This document shows positions 4,060-10,279 of a stretch of DNA of 10,279 bases, piece after piece. Source of the stretch: an uncultured Dysgonomonas sp. (lineage in GTDB: Bacteria; Bacteroidota; Bacteroidia; Bacteroidales; Dysgonomonadaceae); NCBI GenBank assembly GCA_937875275.1, contig CALNCC010000106.1:1-10279 (forward strand), read 5' to 3'. Made by a program: the position numbers and the translations under genes. The notes beneath the pieces are model-generated. The model did not search any database. It had not been told where the DNA came from and was given only the letters and a program-made list of their open reading frames with translations. Numbering within the stretch: the first letter of the stretch is position 1; each line of letters starts with the position of its first letter.

Positions 4060-6672
4060 TTATATTTTACTTATTATTTCATCCAAAGCGCGGTTTAATC
4101 CGTCTGCATCTTTTCCTCCTGCTGTAGCGAAGTGAGGCTGACCGCCACCTCCACCTTTGATGTGTTTTGCTGCTTCGCGAACAATCTGTCCGGCATTCAT
4201 ACCTCCTTCAACAAGATCTTTGCTAAGCATCAATGTTATCTGAGGTTTATCTTCATCACGGGTTATTCCTATAATTGCAGACTTAGCAGGATATTCTCCA
4301 TGCAATTGGAAGGCTATATCTTTTGCTATATCAGGCGGCAACATACCTTTCATAACAAAAACATCGACACCATTGATAATCTGTTTTTGTCTGATCAGTA
4401 TATTTTTCACCATCTCAGATTTCTCTTTCACATATTCATCGCGCTTCTTTCTCATTTCTGCATTCTCGTCGATGAATTTCTTTACCGTATTTATCAGATT
4501 GGGCGAATTATTCACCATGTCTCGCAATTCGGTCAAGATATCTTGCTGTATGTACAAGAAATCTTCACAAGCCTCTCCCGTAACAGCCTCGATGCGTCGA
4601 ACGCCTGCGGCAATGGAGCTTTCGCTTACCACGCGGAACGAGCCTATACGACCGGTTGAAGATATGTGTGTTCCCCCGCATAATTCGACAGAGTCGCCGA
4701 AGCGGATTACACGCACCTCTTCTCCGTACTTCTCGCCGAAGAGAGCCATTGCCCCCATTGCATTAGCTTCGGCAATAGGCACATTGCGATGTTCGTCCAA
4801 TAGAATATTCTCTCTTACTTTTGCTGTTACAAAACGCTCTACCTTTCTTATTTCCTCATCGGTAAGTTTCTGATAGTGCGAAAAGTCGAAACGCAACGTC
4901 TTAGGGGATACGTATGACCCTTTTTGTTCGACATGCGTACCCAAAATTTCTCTCAATCCTTCGTGCAAAAGATGTGTTGCTGTATGGTTTGCCTCAGCAG
5001 CGGTACGGTCTTGCTCATTGATGCGGGCAATAAATGTAGCCGTTACATCTTGCGGTAATTTCTTTACCAAATGTACAGCCAAATTGTTTTCTCTTTTAGT
5101 ATCAAAGATTTCCAACCTTTCTTCGCCGTCAATCAACCATCCGCTGTCGCCAATCTGCCCACCCATTTCGGCGTAGAACGGAGTTTCAGCTAAAACAATC
5201 TGATAAAATTGGCTATTCTTCTGCACCACCTTACGATATCGCAGAATTTCGGTTTCCGATTCGGTGAGGTCGTATCCGACAAATGTCGAATCTCCCTCTT
5301 TCAGCATTACCCAGTCTCCAGTTTCGGTGGCGGCAGCATTGCGGGCACGATCTTTTTGTTTTTGCATCTCAGTATCAAAAGCCTGCTGATCGACAGTCAA
5401 TCCGTTCTCGCGAAGGATAAGCTCCGTTAAGTCTAACGGAAAACCGTAAGTGTCATACAGTGTAAAAGCGATTTCGCCTTTCAATATCGTTTCTTTGCTG
5501 TTTTTTATGTCGACGATATGTTTGTCTAACAACTTAATACCTGTCTCTAAAGTGCGAAGGAACGAGTCTTCCTCCTCTTTTATAACTTTTTCTATCAACA
5601 CTTGTTGCTGCACCAATTCGGGATATGCATCCCCCATTGTTTCTATCAGAGTCGGTATCAATTTGTGCATAAAGGCAGTATGCTGATCGAGGAATGTGTA
5701 TCCGTAACGAACAGCACGACGCAAGATGCGACGAATCACATAACCCGCCTTAGCGTTAGATGGCAGCTGACCGTCTGTAATCGAAAAAGCGATTGTGCGT
5801 ATGTGGTCGGCAATTACCCTCATGGCAATGTCTTTCTTTTCGTCTTGCCCGTAGGTGGTTCCGGCAATCTGACCGATAGCTTTTATTATCGGCTGAAAAG
5901 CATCTGTGTCATAGTTCGATATTTTCCCTTGAACAGCCATACACAGACGTTCAAATCCCATACCTGTATCTATAACTTTCGCCGGCAGTTCGACCAATGA
6001 TTTGTCAGCCTTGCGGTTATATTGCATAAACACGAGGTTCCAGATCTCTATTACCTGCGGATGGCTCTCATTTACGAGCGTAAGTGCATCCACTTTTGCG
6101 CGCTCCGAATCGGGGCGCAAGTCGATATGTATTTCCGAGCAAGGTCCACAAGGTCCTGTGTCTCCCATTTCCCAGAAGTTGTCTTTCTTGCTACCATTAA
6201 GTATACGTTGTGCGGGCAAGTATTGTGCCCAATATCCGGCAGCTTCGTCATCACGCGACAGACCGTCTTCTGCGCTTCCTTCGAAGACTGTAACATACAG
6301 TCTTTCTTTATCCATTTTCAGTACATCTACCAAATATTCCCATGCCCATTCGATTGCTTCTTTTTTGAAATAGTCTCCGAAAGACCAGTTGCCAAGCATC
6401 TCGAACATGGTGTGATGATAAGTGTCGTGTCCTACTTCTTCGAGGTCATTATGTTTTCCACTTACACGCAAACATTTTTGTGAGTCTGCAACCCTCGGAT
6501 ATTTAATCGGGGTATTGCCCAATATTATATCCTTAAACTGATTCATACCGGCGTTGGTAAACATCAGAGTGGGGTCTCCTTTTATTACCATAGCTGCCGA
6601 AGGTACTATCTTGTGATTCTTAGATTCAAAAAAATCTTTAAACGAATTGCGTATTTCCTTAGAAGTCATCAT
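4060..6672 (-). CDS. alaS: Alanine--tRNA ligase
   Basis: A cytoplasmic class II synthetase that charges tRNA-Ala with alanine; 870 residues, the usual full length. The catalytic core starts with the typical RNSFKDFFESKNHKIVPSA (8-26). It carries SGKHNDLEEVGHDTYHHTMF (71-90), EMGDTGPCGPCSEIH (168-182) and motif 3 GMGFERL (237-243). The editing domain, which removes mischarged Ser and Gly, has both zinc-site motifs intact: H563-x3-H567 (HTATH) and C665-x3-H669 (CGGTH). A coiled-coil linker follows (about 730-765), then the C-Ala domain ending with the glycine-rich GGGGGQPHFATAGGKD (840-855). Nothing is missing. The start could be either of two adjacent ATGs (6672 or 6669). It is divergent from the M23 peptidase gene with a shared promoter region and is terminated together with the convergent thioesterase gene. 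Confidence 0.98.
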   Translation of the reverse strand: MMTSKEIRNSFKDFFESKNHKIVPSAAMVIKGDPTLMFTNAGMNQFKDIILGNTPIKYPRVADSQKCLRVSGKHNDLEEVGHDTYHHTMFEMLGNWSFGDYFKKEAIEWAWEYLVDVLKMDKERLYVTVFEGSAEDGLSRDDEAAGYWAQYLPAQRILNGSKKDNFWEMGDTGPCGPCSEIHIDLRPDSERAKVDALTLVNESHPQVIEIWNLVFMQYNRKADKSLVELPAKVIDTGMGFERLCMAVQGKISNYDTDAFQPIIKAIGQIAGTTYGQDEKKDIAMRVIADHIRTIAFSITDGQLPSNAKAGYVIRRILRRAVRYGYTFLDQHTAFMHKLIPTLIETMGDAYPELVQQQVLIEKVIKEEEDSFLRTLETGIKLLDKHIVDIKNSKETILKGEIAFTLYDTYGFPLDLTELILRENGLTVDQQAFDTEMQKQKDRARNAAATETGDWVMLKEGDSTFVGYDLTESETEILRYRKVVQKNSQFYQIVLAETPFYAEMGGQIGDSGWLIDGEERLEIFDTKRENNLAVHLVKKLPQDVTATFIARINEQDRTAAEANHTATHLLHEGLREILGTHVEQKGSYVSPKTLRFDFSHYQKLTDEEIRKVERFVTAKVRENILLDEHRNVPIAEANAMGAMALFGEKYGEEVRVIRFGDSVELCGGTHISSTGRIGSFRVVSESSIAAGVRRIEAVTGEACEDFLYIQQDILTELRDMVNNSPNLINTVKKFIDENAEMRKKRDEYVKEKSEMVKNILIRQKQIINGVDVFVMKGMLPPDIAKDIAFQLHGEYPAKSAIIGITRDEDKPQITLMLSKDLVEGGMNAGQIVREAAKHIKGGGGGQPHFATAGGKDADGLNRALDEIISKI

Positions 6673-6730
6673 GATCGAATTATATAATCCTGTTTCTTTT
6701 ATAATCTTTACTCTGTTTTTCCGTTTCTAT

Positions 6731-6746
6731 GACAATGGAGATTGTC
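6731..6746. repeat. Short inverted repeat in the alaS leader
   Basis: GACAAT (6731-6736) and ATTGTC (6741-6746) form a perfect 6-bp dyad with a 4-base spacer, within the predicted 5' leader of alaS. It may be an operator or a small RNA hairpin. No T run follows on the minus strand, so it is not a terminator. Confidence 0.3.
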
Positions 6747-6771
6747 CATTATCATTTGTTATGATATACAA

Positions 6772-6803
6772 TTTGCAAAAATAGTTCAAAAACTTTACTT
6801 TTG
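6772..6803 (+). promoter_or_regulatory. Promoter of the M23 peptidase-MerR operon
   Basis: The -33 element TTTG (6772-6775), a 20-base spacer, and the -7 element TACTTTTG (6796-6803) match the Bacteroidota consensus in both boxes and in spacing. The predicted transcription start near 6810 leaves a leader of about 35 nt before the ATG at 6845. This is the best promoter match in the window. Confidence 0.7.
6776..6783 (-). promoter_or_regulatory. Candidate -7 element for alaS
   Basis: On the minus strand TATTTTTG (6783-6776) matches TAnnTTTG exactly and abuts the -33 box of the opposite promoter, forming TTTGCAAA. No TTTG is found at the expected -33 position. Transcription from it would give an alaS leader of about 97 nt. 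A second identical octamer lies at 6826-6819. Confidence 0.35.
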
Positions 6804-6844
6804 CTGAACTTGTAATCACAAAAATACGCTGGCTCAACATAATA

Positions 6845-7816
6845 ATGAAGAAAAAAGTATATTTCCGATATAATCCTAATACCCTTAGCTATGAAAGGGT
6901 TTATCCTAAGGCAAAGGATCGGATATTTTCTGTGATTCGGCATCTCGCTTCCGGAATAATTATCGGATTCGGGATATTTTGGATTTTGAGCAAGGTATAT
7001 ACTTCCCCCCTGAAAATAGAACAAGAGAAACAGCTGCAACTGATGAATACTCAGTACGAGTTGTTATCGAAACGGATGGATGACGCAGTGGAAGTGATTG
7101 GCGACATACAGCAGCGAGACGACAATATGTATCGTGCCATATTTCATGCCGACCCTGTTCCCTCGTCGATACGTGTCTCAGGCGTGGGGGCTGCCGGAAG
7201 ATATGAGGAGTTGATGAATACACCAAGTGCCAATCTGATTATATCTACATCGAAGAAGATGGACTATATATCGAAGCAACTCTATGTACAATCCAACTCT
7301 TTTGACGATATACTCGAATTAGCTAAAAATCAACAAGAACGAATCAAACATATACCGAGCATACAGCCGATATCGAACAAAGACCTAAACAAATTATCAT
7401 CGGGTTATGGTATGCGTATCCATCCGATATATGGAACGCTGAAGTTTCATTCCGGTATCGACTTTACTGCGAAGACGGGTGCTCCGGCTTATGTTACGGG
7501 AAAGGGCAAGGTTATATTAGTCGATTGGAAATCGGGGTATGGGCGATGTGTGATTGTTGATCATGGATACGACTACAAAACGTTGTATGCACACTTGAGT
7601 AAATACAATGTGCGTGTAGGACAGACCGTAGAGCGAGGACAAAAAATAGGAGAAGTGGGTAGTACCGGCACTTCTACTTCACCGCATTTGCACTACGAGG
7701 TTTTGTACAAAGACAGGCACGACAATCCTGCCAAATATTTCTTCATGGATCTTACTGCCGAAGAGTATGACCAAATATTGCGTTTAGCTGCCAATCATGG
7801 GCAAACGATGGATTGA
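6845..7816 (+). CDS. Membrane-anchored M23 (LytM-type) peptidoglycan endopeptidase
   Basis: A 323-residue cell-wall hydrolase or regulator of MepM/LytM type. The basic N-terminus (MKKK, 1-30) precedes one membrane segment at about 31-51 (ASGIIIGFGIFWILSKVY), giving a periplasmic C-terminal domain. Residues about 55-100 are helical or coiled-coil, a common spacer. The M23 domain spans about 185-300 with the zinc ligands H202 and D206 (HSGID), catalytic H250 (LYAHLS), and H281-L-H283 (HLHYEV). All five canonical residues are present, so it should be an active metalloendopeptidase cutting peptide cross-links, unlike degenerate LytM activators. It has its own strong promoter, and the MerR-type gene begins just after its stop. 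The short C-terminal extension (LTAEEYDQILRLAA) may be a helix packing on the domain. Confidence 0.92.
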   Translation: MKKKVYFRYNPNTLSYERVYPKAKDRIFSVIRHLASGIIIGFGIFWILSKVYTSPLKIEQEKQLQLMNTQYELLSKRMDDAVEVIGDIQQRDDNMYRAIFHADPVPSSIRVSGVGAAGRYEELMNTPSANLIISTSKKMDYISKQLYVQSNSFDDILELAKNQQERIKHIPSIQPISNKDLNKLSSGYGMRIHPIYGTLKFHSGIDFTAKTGAPAYVTGKGKVILVDWKSGYGRCVIVDHGYDYKTLYAHLSKYNVRVGQTVERGQKIGEVGSTGTSTSPHLHYEVLYKDRHDNPAKYFFMDLTAEEYDQILRLAANHGQTMD

Positions 7817-7835
7817 TTTTTTTGAAACAACAGGT

Positions 7836-8174
7836 ATGAAGATTGATTTTGAAAATAGCAATAAGCTTTATTATTCATTGAAGGAGGTCGCTGCTCATTT
7901 CAAGGTTAATGCTTCTCTGCTCCGCTTTTGGGAGAAGGAATTTGATATAATCAACCCGAAAAAAACCGAAGGAGGAACTCGCCAATATACACGCGAAGAT
8001 ATAGACAACATTACGTTGGTCTATCACCTTGTCCGAGATAAAGGATTGACTCTCGACGGTGCACGTCAGGTATTGAGTAGAAATGCTGATGAGGAATCGC
8101 GCAAACTGCAAGTTATTTCACGGCTGGAACAGATACGAAAAGAACTGAAAGATTTGGAGACGGCTTTTGATTAA
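7836..8174 (+). CDS. MerR-family transcriptional regulator
   Basis: A 112-residue DNA-binding protein. The MerR helix-turn-helix is at about 12-36 (YYSLKEVAAHFKVNASLLRFWEKEF), followed by the wing PKKTEGGTRQYTREDID and a second helical pair (VYHLVRDKGLTLDGARQVL). A C-terminal coiled coil (VISRLEQIRKELKDLE) should form the antiparallel dimer. There is no effector domain or metal-binding cysteines, so the signal is unknown; it is the short type seen beside M23 genes in Bacteroidota. The start at 7836 is preferred: MKIDFENSNKLYYS matches the usual short lead-in to the HTH and lies 19 bases after the M23 stop. The in-frame ATG at 7797 would add 13 residues and overlap the M23 gene by 20 bases. 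No promoter of its own was seen, so it is probably co-transcribed. Confidence 0.88.
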   Translation: MKIDFENSNKLYYSLKEVAAHFKVNASLLRFWEKEFDIINPKKTEGGTRQYTREDIDNITLVYHLVRDKGLTLDGARQVLSRNADEESRKLQVISRLEQIRKELKDLETAFD

Positions 8175-8206
8175 TATGCAACAATCAATTTGAACAATGT
8201 CTTTTC

Positions 8207-8692
8207 TCAATCCAGAATCTGTATTTTCTTCTCTTGCGCGTAATTTTGTTGAACTTTTTGTATCTCGCTATTTTTGAATTTATAATCTTCGCTTTTCTCG
8301 TTGTATTTTTCTATCAGCATATTCACACTGTCTTGTGGCGATTTTTCCGTCAATACAACAAACTCTCCGCCTGCGTTAACCAATTCCTTTATAGATTGGA
8401 AAAGAGTGATTGCCGACTCTCTGAATTTTTCGCCATTCTCCGGTGTTTGCAGTGTGTCTATTTTTGCTATCTCTTGCTCGATAACCGACATAGACCTGTC
8501 TGCCTGAATCCTTATGCTGTCGAAGGAGAGGGTGGGGATAGCATGGCTAAGTTGTAGGTTGAAGCGGATATATTCATCCACTACCACTTGTTGGCTCTCG
8601 ACGATGGAGTCGTTGTATGCTATTTCTTGTCTCTTGTCGCAGGCTGCAAAAAGAAGACAAAATGCGCACATAAAAAGGAAAAGCTTTTTCAT
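8207..8692 (-). CDS. Small putative lipoprotein, unknown function
   Basis: A 161-residue secreted lipoprotein candidate. The N-terminus MKKLFLFMCAFCLLFAAC is a type II signal peptide: lysines at 2-3, a hydrophobic core, and the lipobox-like LFAAC with C18 as the lipidated residue. Phe rather than Leu at -3 is a tolerated variation. After C18 the sequence DKRQE is charged; whether it marks inner-membrane retention or surface export is not clear. The mature part is mostly helical, polar and rich in Gln/Glu/Lys, with a coiled-coil-like tail (KYNEKSEDYKFKNSEIQKV). No named family is recognised. The start at 8692 was chosen over the ATG at 8716 because it gives a standard lipoprotein signal and because 8716 falls inside a -7 promoter element. 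It is convergent with the MerR gene with 32 bases between; no terminator hairpin is visible there. Confidence 0.75.
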   Translation of the reverse strand: MKKLFLFMCAFCLLFAACDKRQEIAYNDSIVESQQVVVDEYIRFNLQLSHAIPTLSFDSIRIQADRSMSVIEQEIAKIDTLQTPENGEKFRESAITLFQSIKELVNAGGEFVVLTEKSPQDSVNMLIEKYNEKSEDYKFKNSEIQKVQQNYAQEKKIQILD

Positions 8693-8713
8693 GAATGAGA
8701 AATATTTATGTTC

Positions 8714-8721
8714 CAAATTTA
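8714..8721 (-). promoter_or_regulatory. Candidate -7 element for the lipoprotein gene
   Basis: On the minus strand TAAATTTG (8721-8714) fits TAnnTTTG, about 22 bases before the ATG at 8692. A correctly spaced TTTG upstream was not found (the nearest is 14 bases away). The lipoprotein gene may therefore also be read from the ABC-F gene, whose stop is only 34 bases upstream. Confidence 0.35.
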
Positions 8722-8726
8722 AATAA

Positions 8727-10279
8727 TTATGACGACAAAACCCGCTTCTTTGCCAAAAAGTCTTTTATTCCGCCAATGTGTTCTCTGACTTTTTTATCGG
8801 AAAACTCGTACACTTTCGTAACCAATCCGTCAAGGAAATCACGGTCATGCGAAACGAGGATGACAGTTCCGTCATAGTCCAGTAGAGCTTGTTTCAATAT
8901 TTCCTTCGTTTTCAGATCGAGGTGATTGGTCGGCTCATCCAATATCAACAAGTTAACAGGTTCTAACAGCAACTTGATCATTGCCAAACGTGTACGCTCT
9001 CCCCCCGAAAGAACTCTTACTTTCTTTTCAGAATCATCACGATTGAACATGAAAGCTCCTAAGATACTGCGTATCTGTGTGCGGATATCTCCTTCCGCCA
9101 CGTGGTCGATAGTCTCAAATACTGTCAGATCATCATCTAACAACTCTGCCTGATTCTGAGCGAAATAACCTATCTGCACATTGTGCCCAAGCATCATTGT
9201 ACCCTCGTGTGGTGTTTCATTCATCACACACTTGACAAAGGTTGATTTGCCTTCTCCGTTCTTCCCGGCTAAAGCAATTTTCTCTCCCCGTGCTATCATC
9301 AGATTCGCGTTTTCGAATACGAGATAATCGTCATATTTCTTTGTAACGCCATCTACCGTCAAAGGATAATTCCCTGAGCGCGTTGCTGGCTGAAAACGTA
9401 TGCGGATGTGCGATTTATCTTCTTCGTCTATCTCTACCCGCTCCATTTTTTCGAGTTGGCGTACACGGCTCTGAACAAGAACTGCTTTCGCTGCTTGAGC
9501 TCTGAAGCGTTCGATAAATTCTTCGATCTCAGCTATTTGTTTTTGTTGCGCTTCCCAAGCGTGTATCTGTTGTTGGCGACGCTCTTGACGCAGTTCGGTA
9601 TATTTAGTGTAATTTACTTTGTAGTCGTAGATGCGCCCCATTGTCAGTTCGATGGTTCGTGTTGTTACAGCATCTATAAACGCTCTGTCGTGGGAAATAA
9701 GCACAACCGCTTTGGCTTGGGTCGTGATGAACTCTTCTAACCATCCGATAGATTCTATATCCAAATGATTGGTCGGTTCATCTAAAAGCAACACGTCGGG
9801 ATTTTTCAATAATAGTTTTGCCAGTTCGATGCGCATGCGCCAGCCACCACTAAATTCGTTTGAGGGGCGATCGAGATCGGAACGTTTGAAACCTAATCCT
9901 AACAATGCTTTTTCGACCTCTCCGTCAAAGTTTAGTCCCTCCACCATCGCCAATTGCTCGTGAGCATGCGAGAAGTCGTCGATCAGTTTTGCATAATCGT
10001 CAGACTCGTAGTCGGTGCGGGTTTCTAATTGTTTGTTCATGTCCTCGATTCGGGCTTGGAGATCGAATATATGAGAGAATGCAAGAGAAGCTTCTTCTCT
10101 CACAGTTCGTTCGTCTGTGATTTTCATTACCTGAGGAAGGTAGCCTATCGACACCCCGTTGGGGCCTGTTACAGATCCTTTATAGCCGGTGTTTACTCCG
10201 GCAAGAATTTTTAGCATAGTGCTTTTTCCTGCACCGTTTTTCCCTACCAGGGCGATTTTGTCATTATCGTTTATGATAT
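8727..10279 (-). CDS. ABC-F family ATPase (Uup/YheS/EttA-like), N-terminus outside the window
   Basis: A soluble tandem ATP-binding cassette protein of the ABC-F class, which acts on the ribosome rather than as a transporter; no membrane segments are seen. The reading frame is open to the right edge, so about 25-30 N-terminal residues are missing. Visible are Walker A1 GKNGAGKST (10244-10218), signature 1 FSGGW, Walker B1 LLLDEPTNHLD and switch His in ISHDR. The inter-domain arm is rich in Gln/Arg/Glu (QERRQQQIHAWEAQQKQIAEIEEF), the P-site tRNA interaction region. Then come Walker A2 GKNGEGKST, LSGGE, LILDEPTNHLD and VSHDR. Both sites carry the catalytic Glu after Walker B, so both should be active. 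The C-terminus ends shortly after domain 2, without the long coiled-coil extension of Uup. Housekeeping versus antibiotic-resistance type cannot be decided; the core-gene context suggests housekeeping. Confidence 0.93.
   Translation of the reverse strand, partial: IINDNDKIALVGKNGAGKSTMLKILAGVNTGYKGSVTGPNGVSIGYLPQVMKITDERTVREEASLAFSHIFDLQARIEDMNKQLETRTDYESDDYAKLIDDFSHAHEQLAMVEGLNFDGEVEKALLGLGFKRSDLDRPSNEFSGGWRMRIELAKLLLKNPDVLLLDEPTNHLDIESIGWLEEFITTQAKAVVLISHDRAFIDAVTTRTIELTMGRIYDYKVNYTKYTELRQERRQQQIHAWEAQQKQIAEIEEFIERFRAQAAKAVLVQSRVRQLEKMERVEIDEEDKSHIRIRFQPATRSGNYPLTVDGVTKKYDDYLVFENANLMIARGEKIALAGKNGEGKSTFVKCVMNETPHEGTMMLGHNVQIGYFAQNQAELLDDDLTVFETIDHVAEGDIRTQIRSILGAFMFNRDDSEKKVRVLSGGERTRLAMIKLLLEPVNLLILDEPTNHLDLKTKEILKQALLDYDGTVILVSHDRDFLDGLVTKVYEFSDKKVREHIGGIKDFLAKKRVLSS

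Noticed and set aside
4132..6483. Several plus-strand ORFs of 70-175 codons opposite alaS
   Set aside because: They lie antisense to an intact alaS, are Cys/Ser/Phe-rich as expected for antisense frames, and show no domain or promoter.
6673..6775. T-box or other riboswitch in the alaS leader
   Set aside because: No T-box sequence, specifier hairpin or terminator was found, and T-boxes are not typical of Bacteroidota.
8926..10214. Plus-strand ORFs opposite the ABC-F gene
   Set aside because: These are antisense shadows of conserved ABC motifs with no independent support.

Overview
The window most likely comes from a member of the Bacteroidota, probably order Bacteroidales. Three things point there: several promoter candidates fit the Bacteroidota -33 TTTG / -7 TAnnTTTG pattern, start codons mostly lack a clear Shine-Dalgarno, and there is a housekeeping block of alaS divergent from an M23 peptidase and a MerR gene, an order I recall from Bacteroides relatives. 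The genus cannot be fixed from the sequence alone.

Layout. Positions 1-54 are the 3' part of a tRNA-Leu (anticodon CAG), followed by a terminator. Positions 99-1667 are A+T-rich and sparsely coding. They hold a minus-strand overlapping gene pair (a small zinc-ribbon protein, then a two-helix membrane protein) with its own promoter candidate and a strong terminator. Next come a cluster of degenerate direct and inverted repeats and a possible 40-residue ORF overlapping competing hairpins. Positions 1555-3481 form a one-gene unit: promoter, about 100-nt leader with a 12-codon upstream ORF, a secreted GH99/GH71-like barrel protein with a C-terminal beta-sandwich, and a terminator. Positions 3523-4042 hold a hot-dog acyl-CoA thioesterase whose promoter is overlaid by a perfect inverted repeat. 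A bidirectional terminator separates it from the convergent alaS.

The right half is core genome: alaS (minus), a back-to-back promoter region, then a membrane-anchored LytM/M23 endopeptidase and a MerR-type regulator as a tight pair (plus). After these come a small lipoprotein and an ABC-F ATPase (both minus); the ABC-F gene runs off the right edge.

No complete defence system, IS element, CRISPR array or integrase gene was found. The least explained parts are the zinc-ribbon/membrane pair, the repeat cluster at 1109-1259, the GH leader with its coupled upstream ORF, and the operator-like palindrome before the thioesterase.
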